Assembly: GCA_963620665.1 (NCBI GenBank)
Contig: CAVFBA010000007.1
Location: 54,637-118,636, forward strand
DNA: 64,000 nucleotides
Source: W3P20-009 sp963620665
GTDB lineage: Bacteria; Bacteroidota; Bacteroidia; Bacteroidales; Marinilabiliaceae
Direction: 5' to 3'
Shown here: positions 25,083 to 33,842 of the stretch, piece after piece
Numbering within the stretch: position 1 is the stretch's first letter
Layout of the letters: each line of letters opens with the position of its first letter
Program-made: the position numbers and the translations under genes
The notes under the pieces: model-generated
What the model saw: only the letters and a program-made list of their open reading frames with translations
What the model was told of the DNA's origin: nothing
Databases searched by the model: none

Positions 25083-26909
25083 GTGAGAGAGATATTACGC
25101 ATAATAGCGGAGTATTTGACTAACTGGATACGGCCGATTGAGTATCGGTTGCTCTTGTTGGTGCAGAGGTTTGGCGCGAGGGTGCGTAATACGATAAACA
25201 CGCTGACGATATTGTCGGCGGTTGTGGCGATAGTGAGCGTAGTTTGCCGGATAGGGTTTGCGACGTCGGCAGGTACGAGTCGTGCGTTGTTGACGTTGAA
25301 CTCTTACTTGATAGTGTTCTTTGGTTGCGTGCAGGTGTACCGGTTCGTGTCGGGGTTGATAGGTGAGCGCAAGGTGAGGTTGTGGCAGGTGGCGTATATG
25401 GGGGCGATATGGGCGTATGTGATGTATGCGGACGGGTCGTCGTGGTTGGGTAATCAGTATGTGTTGTCGACGATATTGGTGATAATCTCGGCGTATGAGA
25501 TTTCGTCGTTGAGCATATCTTTTTTGACGCGTAAGACGTCGCCGACGGTGTTGTTCGCTTCGTCGTTCTTGCTTTTCATTGTAGTGGGTACGGGATTGTT
25601 GTTGATGCCGCGGTGCCATTATGAGGATTTGACGTTCTTGGACGCGTTGTTCACGGCTACGTCGTCGGTATGCGTCACGGGGTTGTCGGTGCTGGATATA
25701 CCGACTCAGTTCACGCCGTTTGGTCATACAATAATCATAGCGTTGGTGCAGGTTGGGGGGTTGGGCGTTATGACGTTCACGTGTTTCTTCGCATTGTCGA
25801 TAACTGGCAAGGGGTCGTTGCAGAACCGCATGTTCATCAAGGACTTGATATCGGCGGACAACATGTCGGACATATTCCAGACGTTGAAGCACATCATGTA
25901 TGTGACGTTCATAATAGAGGGTTTAGCTGCGTGGGTGTTGTTTTACTATTTCCGGGAGACGTTGCCGGGTATGCCGTTGCATGACGTGGTGTTCACGTCG
26001 GTTTTTCATTCGATCTCGGCGTTCTGTAACGCGGGTTACTCTAACTTGCCAGGAGGGTTGGCGAATCCTGCGTTGGGGCATAGCAACCTATTGCACTTGA
26101 CGATAGCGTTGACGGTGGTGTTTGGCGGGTTGGGGTTCCCGTTGCAGTCGGCGGCTATAAACTGGGTCAAGGAGCATTTGCGGAGGATAGGGTTGAGGAT
26201 TATAGGGCGTAGGCCTCAGCCTGGGTCTAACTCGTTGAGGCTTATCAATGCGAGCAACCGTTTGACGTTTTATTCGCACTTGATACTGTTGGTGTTGGGC
26301 GCGGTGCTGTTCATGATGCTTGAGGCTGGTAATACGCAGTCGGGAGAGGGGTTTGTGGACAGGGCTGCTGACTCGTTGTTCTTGTCGGCATCGGCGAGGA
26401 CTGCGGGATTTATGTATGCAGACTTGTCGATGGCGTCGGGAGCGTCGTTGGTGTTGTTGATATTGCTGTTTTGGATAGGGTGCGCGCCGATGTCGACGGG
26501 TGGTGGTATAAAGGTTACTACGTTTGCGGTGTGCGTACTTAACTTGCGTAATGTGCTGTTGGGTAAGGACTCGATCGAGATATTTGGCAGGAGGATATCG
26601 CAGTCGTCGGTGCAGAAGGCGTTTGCCACTATGGCGTTGTCGATAGGTGCGGTGTTGCTTAGCACGATAGTGTTGAAGTTGCTTATGCCGGAGGTTGAGA
26701 CGATAAGGTTGTTCTTTGAGTCGATATCGGCGTTGAGCACGGTGGGACTGTCGATGGACTTGACTCAATCGCTGTCGGTAGGGGCGCAGTTGGTGGTGAT
26801 AGTGGACATGTTCATTGGTCGTATAGGCGTCATGGCGTTCTTGCTGATATTCATCACGCCTGGCGCGCCACAGAGATATAAGTATCCATCGGAGAACATA
26901 ATGATATAG
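25083..26909 (+). CDS. trkH: Potassium uptake channel subunit TrkH/KtrB
   Basis: A 608-residue membrane protein. An N-terminal extra region of about 150 residues with several helices precedes four pore repeats: TATSSVCVTGLSV (first selectivity filter, about 200), FHSISAFCNAGYSN (second, about 310), SASARTAGFMYADL (third, about 440) and ISALSTVGLSMDL (fourth, about 550), each centred on a glycine as in TrkH/KtrB. It uses a GTG start two bases after the previous stop. It works with the regulatory subunit encoded 2 bases downstream to import potassium. The long N-terminal extension is typical of Bacteroidota TrkH. Confidence 0.93.
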   Translation: MREILRIIAEYLTNWIRPIEYRLLLLVQRFGARVRNTINTLTILSAVVAIVSVVCRIGFATSAGTSRALLTLNSYLIVFFGCVQVYRFVSGLIGERKVRLWQVAYMGAIWAYVMYADGSSWLGNQYVLSTILVIISAYEISSLSISFLTRKTSPTVLFASSFLLFIVVGTGLLLMPRCHYEDLTFLDALFTATSSVCVTGLSVLDIPTQFTPFGHTIIIALVQVGGLGVMTFTCFFALSITGKGSLQNRMFIKDLISADNMSDIFQTLKHIMYVTFIIEGLAAWVLFYYFRETLPGMPLHDVVFTSVFHSISAFCNAGYSNLPGGLANPALGHSNLLHLTIALTVVFGGLGFPLQSAAINWVKEHLRRIGLRIIGRRPQPGSNSLRLINASNRLTFYSHLILLVLGAVLFMMLEAGNTQSGEGFVDRAADSLFLSASARTAGFMYADLSMASGASLVLLILLFWIGCAPMSTGGGIKVTTFAVCVLNLRNVLLGKDSIEIFGRRISQSSVQKAFATMALSIGAVLLSTIVLKLLMPEVETIRLFFESISALSTVGLSMDLTQSLSVGAQLVVIVDMFIGRIGVMAFLLIFITPGAPQRYKYPSENIMI

Positions 26910-26911
26910 GT

Positions 26912-27604
26912 ATGAAGTACATCATCATAGGACTTGGTAATTTTGGCACGTCGTTGGGTCTCAGGTTGTGCGACTTGGGGCATGAGGTGATAGGTATTGA
27001 CTCACGTGAGTCGATAGTGGAGGAGTATAAGGACAAGTTGACGGGTACGGTATGTATGAACTCGGTGGACGAGGCGTCGTTGCGTAGCCAGTCGGTGTTG
27101 GAGGTAGACGCGGTGATCGTGGCGATAGGCGAGGATTGGGCGGCATCGATACAGACGGCGGCGTTGTTGCAGCAGATGCACGTGAAGCGAGTGATAGGCA
27201 GGTCGTTGTCGAAATTGCACGAGACGGTGTTGACGGGGTTGGGTATAAGGGAGATAATAAACCCGGAGTATACGGCGGCGTTGGAGATAGCTAACTCTAT
27301 CGTCTCTCGCAGCGTGGTGCACACGTATAACATCACGTCGCGGATAGCGATTAACGAGATAACGGTGCCGAAGTATTTCGCCAATCAGACTGTTCAGGAG
27401 ATAGATTTGGCGAAGAACTTTGGTTTGTCGCTCATAGCGATAAAGTATCAGCAGTCGACTGGCGGCAAGATGTTTGCCGGCAATAAGAGCGCATGGCAGG
27501 TGACGAGGTACTTTGACGACTTCAAGTTCTCGGAGGGTGACAGGATAATAGTGTATGGTGATAATGACCAGATGCAGAAATTATTAGACTTAATAAACAA
27601 GTGA
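26912..27604 (+). CDS. trkA: Trk/Ktr potassium uptake regulatory subunit TrkA
   Basis: A 230-residue single-RCK protein. The Rossmann nucleotide-binding motif GLGNFGTSLGLRL is near the start, with an acidic ribose-binding residue in VIGIDSRE, and a TrkA-C domain follows from about residue 140. The single RCK unit (half of E. coli TrkA) makes it closer to KtrA in size. It gates the TrkH pore in response to nucleotides. It is encoded 2 bases after trkH and 1 base before the next gene. Confidence 0.92.
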   Translation: MKYIIIGLGNFGTSLGLRLCDLGHEVIGIDSRESIVEEYKDKLTGTVCMNSVDEASLRSQSVLEVDAVIVAIGEDWAASIQTAALLQQMHVKRVIGRSLSKLHETVLTGLGIREIINPEYTAALEIANSIVSRSVVHTYNITSRIAINEITVPKYFANQTVQEIDLAKNFGLSLIAIKYQQSTGGKMFAGNKSAWQVTRYFDDFKFSEGDRIIVYGDNDQMQKLLDLINK

Positions 27605-27605
27605 G

Positions 27606-28235
27606 ATGCTGATAGCTATACATCCGGAGAATCCTGAGGAGCGCAAAGTGGATCAGATAGTGTCGTGCCTTCAGCGTGGCGGCATCGTGGTCTATCCTAC
27701 CGACACGCTCTATGGCATCGGCTGTGACATAACGAATCAGGCGGCGGTGCAGCAGATATTGCGGTTTAAGGACATAAACCTCAAGAAGACGAGTTTGTCC
27801 TTCATCTGCTCAAACCTTTCGCATGCGGCGCAATATCTCAAGCCATTAGACTCACGAACGTTCAAGTTGCTCAAGAAGAACACGCCAGGGCCATTCACCT
27901 TCATTCTTGAGTCGAACAGCAATGTGCCACGGCTCTTCAAGGCTAATAAGAAGACTGTTGGAGTGAGGATTCCTGATTGCCCGATAATACGTGCCATTGT
28001 GGAGCGTTTGGGTAATCCTATCCTTTCGACTTCGGTGCGTGACCCTTTTCGCAGTGATGACGACCCGGAATATATCACTGACCCGTCGTTGATACAGGAA
28101 CGCCTTGGCCACTTGGCGCAATTTGTCATAGACGGTGGTATCGGGTGTACTGATCCGTCGACGGTTGTGGACCTGACGTCGGACACGCCCGTCATTCTGA
28201 GAGAGGGGAAGGGTGTGCTGGACGAGAATATATAG
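27606..28235 (+). CDS. tsaC: Threonylcarbamoyl-AMP synthase (Sua5/YciO/YrdC family)
   Basis: A 209-residue YrdC-fold protein. The signature GGIVVYPTDTLYGIGCD at about residues 28-44, LSFICSNLS, TPGPFTFIL and VGVRIPDC match the family that makes threonylcarbamoyl-adenylate from Thr, bicarbonate and ATP, the first step of t6A37 tRNA modification. The length fits TsaC/YciO-type single-domain members, without the Sua5 C-terminal domain; YciO paralogues cannot be fully excluded. It is the last gene of the DUF4268-trkH-trkA operon, separated by one base. Confidence 0.88.
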   Translation: MLIAIHPENPEERKVDQIVSCLQRGGIVVYPTDTLYGIGCDITNQAAVQQILRFKDINLKKTSLSFICSNLSHAAQYLKPLDSRTFKLLKKNTPGPFTFILESNSNVPRLFKANKKTVGVRIPDCPIIRAIVERLGNPILSTSVRDPFRSDDDPEYITDPSLIQERLGHLAQFVIDGGIGCTDPSTVVDLTSDTPVILREGKGVLDENI

Positions 28236-28314
28236 TGGAGGCGTAACTATCAGACATAGCGCATTGTCCCATGGTTGGAAAGGCTAAAAAGAGTCGTCGT
28301 GGGTAGACCCCACG

Positions 28315-28344
28315 TTGCTCATCCCAATTTATTACGTAACTTTG
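28315..28344 (+). promoter_or_regulatory. Promoter of the AspT/YidE-type transporter gene
   Basis: TTG (28315-28317), a 19-base spacer and TAACTTTG (28337-28344), 34 bases before the ATG: a full consensus match. It overlaps the downstream edge of a small GC-rich hairpin (about 28301-28314). Confidence 0.75.
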
Positions 28345-28378
28345 CGGAGTTTTTAGGTAAACACTCTTTATAAAGGTC

Positions 28379-30046
28379 ATGGACTTTTTGGTAGACTTGT
28401 TCACGGGGAGCGGCATAGCGTCCTCGTTGCTGTTTATAAGTTTGACGTGCGTTATAGGCACGGCCTTGGGCAAGCTCAAGATATGTGGTGTGAAGCTTGG
28501 CATAGCTGGCGTATTGTTCACCGGCATTATACTTGCTCATTTTGGTGCCAAGGTTAACCCTGAGATGCTGCATTTCGCACAGGAGTTCGGTTTGATATTA
28601 TTTGTGTATGCTGTTGGATTGTCGGTAGGTCCGAGGTTCTTCAGTGCGTTCAAGAGTGACGGTTTGCTGTTGAATGGGTTGGCTATGGGCATAGTGTTCA
28701 TGGGCTTCGCCATTGCGTTGGCATTTCACTACTTGGGGGATGTGGACGCTACGGTCATGGCTGGTGTCATGTGTGGCGCTGTGACGAATACCCCTGGTTT
28801 GGGTGCGGCGAAGCAGGTGATATCGGATATTAACGCCTCGAATCCAGAGGCTATGATAGACGGGTCGGTGCTTGGCTCGGCATACGCGATGGCGTATCCG
28901 CTGGGTGTTGTAGGCATCCTCGCCACGATGATTGTCGTACGCCTCGTGTTCCGTATCAAGATAGATAAGGCGGAGGAGTCGTATAAGAAAGATATCAGCA
29001 AGGGTGGTCGATTAGAGAGTGTGGTTGTCAGGATCACCAATAAGAATTTGTTTAACAGGACGGTAGAGTATATCAGCGAGTTTGTTGACAAAGAGTTCAC
29101 TTTCTCGCGGGTAGAGAGGAATGGTGAGTTCCTTGTGCCGACAGCCAACTTTGAGATTAAGGATGGCGACGTGGTGCATGGCGTGGCCAGCAGCAGTAAC
29201 CTTGAGGATCTGCGTCTTAAACTTGGTGAGTTGGAGCTTGGTCAGAAGAGGGAAGTAGACGGAGATCTCGTCATGCAGAGGTTCATGATAACTAACGCTC
29301 GTGTGGCAGGTCATACTATCGACCAGATAGGTATCTTCAGAAGGTATCCTGCCAATATCACACGTATCTATCGTGCCGGCATTGAGATATTGCCTACCAA
29401 GGAGACGACTTTGGAGGTAGGTGATGCAGTGCGTGTGGTAGGTCGCAAGGAGGTTATGAAAGAGATTAAGGCGGAGTTGGGCGACTCGATACATGAGTGG
29501 TCGCATCCGAATATCATATCGTTGTTCTTGGGCATCACGCTGGGCTTGCTTGTAGGCTCGATACCTGTGTTCTTGCCTGGGTTGCCAGCGCCTGCCAAGT
29601 TGGGACTTGCTGGAGGCCCTCTCTTGGTTGCCATATTGCTTGGTTGGAAGGGTCGTATAGGGCAATTCTCGTTCTATATGAACACGGCGTCGAACATGAT
29701 GCTTAGGGAGATGGGAATATGCTTGTTCCTTGGGTGTGTAGGTCTTGGAGCGGGTGGCACGTTTGTGTCGACGTTCTTGGGCGGTGGATATATGTGGGTG
29801 TTGTATGGGTTCGTCATCACTGTTGTCCCTATTCTGACAATCAGCATTTTGGCGCACTTCTTGAAGGTCAACTATTTGAAGATATGTGGATTTGTGGCAG
29901 GTTCTATGACCGACCCACCAGCGTTGGAGTTTGCTAATGGTTTGTCGCCCGTCCAGGCGCAGTCGACGGCCTACGCCACGGTATATCCATTGACAATGTT
30001 CCTCAGAATACTATTGGGGCAAACATTAATTCTTATAACTTTGTAG
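28379..30046 (+). CDS. Putative transporter, AspT/YidE/YbjL antiporter family
   Basis: A 555-residue membrane protein with the typical duplicated layout: about five helices (residues 1-170, including GVMCGAVTNTPGLGAAKQ), two TrkA-C-like cytosolic domains (about 190-375), and a second set of five to six helices (about 385-555, including AGSMTDPPALEFAN). The paired TNTPGL and TDPPAL segments are the hallmark of the AspT/YidE duplication domain. AspT itself exchanges aspartate for alanine; the substrate here is unknown. It has its own promoter and no obvious operon partner. Confidence 0.88.
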   Translation: MDFLVDLFTGSGIASSLLFISLTCVIGTALGKLKICGVKLGIAGVLFTGIILAHFGAKVNPEMLHFAQEFGLILFVYAVGLSVGPRFFSAFKSDGLLLNGLAMGIVFMGFAIALAFHYLGDVDATVMAGVMCGAVTNTPGLGAAKQVISDINASNPEAMIDGSVLGSAYAMAYPLGVVGILATMIVVRLVFRIKIDKAEESYKKDISKGGRLESVVVRITNKNLFNRTVEYISEFVDKEFTFSRVERNGEFLVPTANFEIKDGDVVHGVASSSNLEDLRLKLGELELGQKREVDGDLVMQRFMITNARVAGHTIDQIGIFRRYPANITRIYRAGIEILPTKETTLEVGDAVRVVGRKEVMKEIKAELGDSIHEWSHPNIISLFLGITLGLLVGSIPVFLPGLPAPAKLGLAGGPLLVAILLGWKGRIGQFSFYMNTASNMMLREMGICLFLGCVGLGAGGTFVSTFLGGGYMWVLYGFVITVVPILTISILAHFLKVNYLKICGFVAGSMTDPPALEFANGLSPVQAQSTAYATVYPLTMFLRILLGQTLILITL

Positions 30047-30161
30047 TCAATAACAATCTACACCACGCACTTCAACCTCTCATGTGGGGGTTGGAGTGTT
30101 GGCTGTCAGAGGCGGGGTATAAAGATGTCCTACGCGGATGGCTGGAGCAAAAAGATATTAA

Positions 30162-31703
30162 ATGGGAGTAGCATACGACAATTTCTTGGCTCGCCAGAAG
30201 AAGCTGGAGGAGCAATATAACGAACAATACTACGATAAGCAGCATAACCGGGGCAAGTTGACAGCCCGTGAGCGTATATTGTTGCTTTTTGATGAGGGCA
30301 CCTTTGAGGAGTTCGACGCTTTTGTCCCGTCGGCGGGGTCGTCGTTCGGCAAGAGCAAGTCGGCGATGGGAGATGGCGTCATTGTTGGTTATGGCACGAT
30401 AGGCGGCCGTCAGGTATTCGCATATTCGCAGGACTTCAACATGATGGGAGGTTCGCTTGGCGCGATACATGCCCAGAAGATTGTGAAGGTGCATGATATG
30501 GCGCTCAAGACGGGTTGCCCAGTGATTGGGCTTATAGACTCGGGTGGCGCGCGTATACAGGAGGGAGTGTCGAGTCTTAATGGCTATGCCAACATTTTCC
30601 GGCGTAACGTATTGTCGTCGGGTGTGGTGCCTCAGATATCGGCTATCATGGGGCCTGCCGCTGGTGGTGCGGTCTACTCTCCAGCCATGACAGACTTCAT
30701 ATTCATGACCGAGGGCACGAGCTACATGTTTGTGACTGGTCCTGATGTGGTGAAGCAGGTGCTTAATGAGCAGGTCACGACAGAGACGTTGGGTGGCGCA
30801 AAGGTGCACTCGTCGAAGTCGGGTGTAGCCCAGTTTGTGTACTCTGACGACGCTAACCTTATCCTCGGCATTAAGAAACTGCTGACCTATATACCCTCGA
30901 ACAACATAGAGAACGCTCCGTTTGTGCCTAATGATGACCCGACGGATCGTGAGGAGCCGAGTCTTCGTGACATAGTGCCAGAGGATCCGGACAAGCCATA
31001 CGACGTGAGGGATGTAGTCAAGCTTGTGGTGGATAAGGGGCGTTTCTTTGAGGTGTCGGAAAATTTCGCGCAGAACATCGTAGTGGGCTTCGCGCGGCTT
31101 GGCGGGTATACCATTGGTGTCATAGCCAATCAGCCGAAGGTCATGGCTGGTTCGTTGGATATTGATTCAAGCGTCAAGGGTGCGAGGTTTATCAACTTCT
31201 GCGACTCGTTCAATATACCTATCGTCACGTTTGAGGATGTGCCTGGTTTCTTGCCTGGTACGGATCAGGAGCATTTGGGCATCATACGTAATGGTGCCAA
31301 GTTGCTGTATGCGTATACGCGTGCGACAGTGCCGAAGATTACGGTTATCTTGCGCAAGAGCTATGGTGGCGCGTATATCGTGATGAACTCTAAGGGTATA
31401 GGTGGTGACTATAGCTTTGCATGGCCTACGGCAGAGATTGCGGTCATGGGACCTGATGGCGCTATTGCCATCCTGTATCGTAAGGAGCTTGCCGAGGCGG
31501 AGGATCCTGTGGCATTGAAGAAAGAGCTTGTGGCCAAGTATCGCAATGAGGTCACCAACCCATATATAGCCGACGAGAAGGGCTTCATAGACGAGGTTAT
31601 CGACCCTGCTATGACGCGTGTCAAGCTGTATCGTGCCTTGAAGAGCCTTGACAAGAAGTCGGTGAGCCTCCCACGCCGCAAGCATGGCAATATCCCCCTC
31701 TAA
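30162..31703 (+). CDS. Acyl-CoA carboxylase/decarboxylase beta (carboxyltransferase) subunit
   Basis: A 513-residue carboxyltransferase with two crotonase-like halves. Blocks seen: RERILLLFDEGTFEEFD, SGGARIQEGV (first oxyanion region), GPAAGGAVYSPAMTDF, VPGFLPGTDQE and SYGGAYIVMNSKG (second oxyanion region). This matches PccB/MmdA-type subunits acting on propionyl-CoA or methylmalonyl-CoA. It is followed after 9 bases by a biotin carboxylase and then a biotin carrier protein, so the three form a complete ATP-dependent acyl-CoA carboxylase; propionyl-CoA is the likeliest substrate in a propionate-metabolising Bacteroidales, but acetyl-CoA cannot be excluded. Confidence 0.9.
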   Translation: MGVAYDNFLARQKKLEEQYNEQYYDKQHNRGKLTARERILLLFDEGTFEEFDAFVPSAGSSFGKSKSAMGDGVIVGYGTIGGRQVFAYSQDFNMMGGSLGAIHAQKIVKVHDMALKTGCPVIGLIDSGGARIQEGVSSLNGYANIFRRNVLSSGVVPQISAIMGPAAGGAVYSPAMTDFIFMTEGTSYMFVTGPDVVKQVLNEQVTTETLGGAKVHSSKSGVAQFVYSDDANLILGIKKLLTYIPSNNIENAPFVPNDDPTDREEPSLRDIVPEDPDKPYDVRDVVKLVVDKGRFFEVSENFAQNIVVGFARLGGYTIGVIANQPKVMAGSLDIDSSVKGARFINFCDSFNIPIVTFEDVPGFLPGTDQEHLGIIRNGAKLLYAYTRATVPKITVILRKSYGGAYIVMNSKGIGGDYSFAWPTAEIAVMGPDGAIAILYRKELAEAEDPVALKKELVAKYRNEVTNPYIADEKGFIDEVIDPAMTRVKLYRALKSLDKKSVSLPRRKHGNIPL

Positions 31704-31712
31704 AACAACACA

Positions 31713-33212
31713 TTGATGATTAAGTCCCTACTTATAGCAAATCGTGGCGAGATAGCCATACGTATAGCCCGCACGGCGAAGCGTATGGGTATCAAGACGT
31801 ACGCCATACGCACGAAGAAGGAGCCGAACGCGGTGTACCTTCAGAAAGTTGACCAGGTTGTAGACTTTCCTGATACTGATGGGAGCATACCTGAGTTTCT
31901 TGATATAAAGAACCTCGTGAAACTTGCCGTGGACAATAATGTCGAGGCGATGCACCCGGGCTATGGATACTTGTCGGAGAATCCTGACTTTGCGGCCGCA
32001 TGTCGTGACGCTGGGGTTATATTCGTAGGTCCGTCGCCTGAGATAATCCATGCCCTGGGTGATAAGATCGTGGCGAAGGAGATAGCTAAGCGCAGCAATG
32101 TGCCGATGCTTGGTGGCACACTTGGTGGTATACCATCGGCAGAGGAGGCGGTAGCGGAGGCTAACAGGATTGGCTATCCTGTGATAATCAAGGCTGCCAC
32201 GGGAGGTGGTGGTCGTGGTATGCGTATATGCCGTAAGGAGGATGAGGTCAAGACGAACTATGAGCTTTGCACTCAGGAGGCTCGTACGGCGTTTAACGAC
32301 CCTACGGTGTTCATAGAGAAATATCTTGAGAATCCTAAGCATATAGAGGTTCAGATTGTTGCCGACAAGTATGGCAATGTGATACACCTTGGTGAGCGTG
32401 AGTGCTCGATACAGCGTAAGCATCAGAAGTTGCTGGAGGAGGCTCCGTCGCCAGCACTTGACGAGGCGTTGCGCGAGAAGATAACGGGAGCGGCTGTTCG
32501 CTTGGCTAAGGAGGCTAAGTATGAGAGCCTTGGCACCGTGGAGTTCCTTTTGGACAAAGACCATAATTTCTTCTTCATGGAGATGAACACCCGCATACAG
32601 GTGGAGCATCCGGTGACGGAGATGATAACCGGGTTGAACCTTGTGGAGCTTCAGCTTCTTATCGCGTCGGGCGAGAAGTTGCACGTGACGCAGGAGGATG
32701 TCAAGTTGAACGGTTGGGCGATAGAGTGCCGTATCAATGCGGAGGATGTTCAGTCGGGCTTCACGCCGAGCATAGGCATGATAAAGAACTTGCGTCTGCC
32801 GTCGGACAACAACATACGTATAGACTCTGGAGTTCGTGTAGGCACTGAGATTACGCCATTCTTTGACTCTATGATAGCTAAGCTCATTGTGCATGGCGCG
32901 ACTCGAGATGAGGCTATACAGAGGGCGTTGCATTCGCTTGGTCATTTTGTGGTGACGGGCGTCAAGACGACGATACCGTTTGACAAGGCGGTGTTGCATA
33001 ACGAGGTGTATCGCAAGGGAGATTTCAACACGTCGTTTATAGAGACGTGCATGGACAGCCTGGTATGGCATGAGGAGCATGAGGAGCTAATAGCGGCGCT
33101 CTTGGCTGTATCGAACTACAATCATGACAGTGATTTCTCGGGAGACTCTGCGGAGCAGCCGGAGGCTAATGTGGATCCGTGGGTTCTTCAGAAGCGCATA
33201 CGTCATCTCTAA
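31713..33212 (+). CDS. accC: Biotin carboxylase subunit of the acyl-CoA carboxylase
   Basis: A 499-residue ATP-grasp enzyme: N-terminal IANRGEIAIRIARTAKRMG, glycine-rich ATP loop KAATGGGGRGMR at about 165, EKYLENPKHIEVQI, the catalytic FMEMNTRIQVEHPVTE block at about 290, and RIDSGV. It carboxylates biotin on the carrier protein with ATP and bicarbonate. The C-terminus is some 45 residues longer than the usual 450-residue AccC, an acidic linker-like tail rich in Glu/Ser/Asp. It is the second gene of the three-gene carboxylase operon; the carrier gene follows after 9 bases. Confidence 0.93.
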   Translation: MMIKSLLIANRGEIAIRIARTAKRMGIKTYAIRTKKEPNAVYLQKVDQVVDFPDTDGSIPEFLDIKNLVKLAVDNNVEAMHPGYGYLSENPDFAAACRDAGVIFVGPSPEIIHALGDKIVAKEIAKRSNVPMLGGTLGGIPSAEEAVAEANRIGYPVIIKAATGGGGRGMRICRKEDEVKTNYELCTQEARTAFNDPTVFIEKYLENPKHIEVQIVADKYGNVIHLGERECSIQRKHQKLLEEAPSPALDEALREKITGAAVRLAKEAKYESLGTVEFLLDKDHNFFFMEMNTRIQVEHPVTEMITGLNLVELQLLIASGEKLHVTQEDVKLNGWAIECRINAEDVQSGFTPSIGMIKNLRLPSDNNIRIDSGVRVGTEITPFFDSMIAKLIVHGATRDEAIQRALHSLGHFVVTGVKTTIPFDKAVLHNEVYRKGDFNTSFIETCMDSLVWHEEHEELIAALLAVSNYNHDSDFSGDSAEQPEANVDPWVLQKRIRHL

Positions 33213-33221
33213 ACAAGGAAC

Positions 33222-33764
33222 ATGATGGACAATAATAGCGAAAACGTACAGAATCGCACCCTTATCGCAGTAGGCGAGAATGGCGAGCAGAACTATGAGT
33301 TCCAGGTAAAGAACCAGTATGAGTTCAGCTCGAAGGGACGTAAGCTCAAGGTGGAGATGATAGAGGAGGCCGACGGCATCAACCTGTTCTCGTGTGAGGG
33401 CGTGAGGTATCCGGTGGAGATTGTGTCGGTGAAGCAGAACACATACGAGGTCATGGTGAATGGCGTGAGCTACCGTTATACGGTGGAGACTCCGTTCTCG
33501 TTGAAGCGCAGGCAGATACTTGCGGCGCAGAAGCCAGTCAATGAGAATGAGGAGTTGCATGCGCCGATGCCTGGCAAGATAAACGCGGTGCACGTGAAGG
33601 TGGGTCAGGAGGTTAATCCTGGGGACGCTCTTCTTGTGCTTGAGGCCATGAAGATGCAGAACACGTTGACGGCGACATGCAAGGGCAAGGTTGTCACGGT
33701 CAGTGTGCGTGAGGGTCAGAATGTGAGCAAGGACGACCTGCTGGTGGAGATCAAGCGGTCATAA
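33222..33764 (+). CDS. Biotin carboxyl carrier protein of the acyl-CoA carboxylase
   Basis: A 180-residue protein. Residues 1 to about 105 form a beta-rich region (EISVKQNTYEVMVNG-like) that probably docks to its partners, and the last 70 residues are a biotinyl domain with HAPMPGKI and the biotinylation motif EAMKMQN (Lys at about residue 148). Two ATGs are adjacent (33222 and 33225); either may be used. A good terminator follows at 33799-33832, ending the operon. Confidence 0.92.
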   Translation: MMDNNSENVQNRTLIAVGENGEQNYEFQVKNQYEFSSKGRKLKVEMIEEADGINLFSCEGVRYPVEIVSVKQNTYEVMVNGVSYRYTVETPFSLKRRQILAAQKPVNENEELHAPMPGKINAVHVKVGQEVNPGDALLVLEAMKMQNTLTATCKGKVVTVSVREGQNVSKDDLLVEIKRS

Positions 33765-33798
33765 CCTCACGTCAGCGACTCGGCGGTGGAATATAACA

Positions 33799-33832
33799 GC
33801 TCGGGTGATACACGTCATCCGAGCGTTTTTTA
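33799..33832 (+). terminator. Terminator of the carboxylase operon
   Basis: Ten-base stem GCTCGGGTGA / TCATCCGAGC with a 6-base loop, followed by G and six T. It ends 10 bases before the dnaB start. Confidence 0.88.
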
Positions 33833-33842
33833 TCGATAGGCT

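Noticed and set aside
28240..28320. A possible riboswitch or terminator before the AspT-type transporter
   Set aside because: Only a short GC-rich hairpin is visible with no T-run and no known aptamer core; the consensus promoter overlaps its right edge.
31728..33080. A 450-codon minus-strand frame opposite the biotin carboxylase gene
   Set aside because: Shadow of accC in a skewed region; composition unlike a protein.
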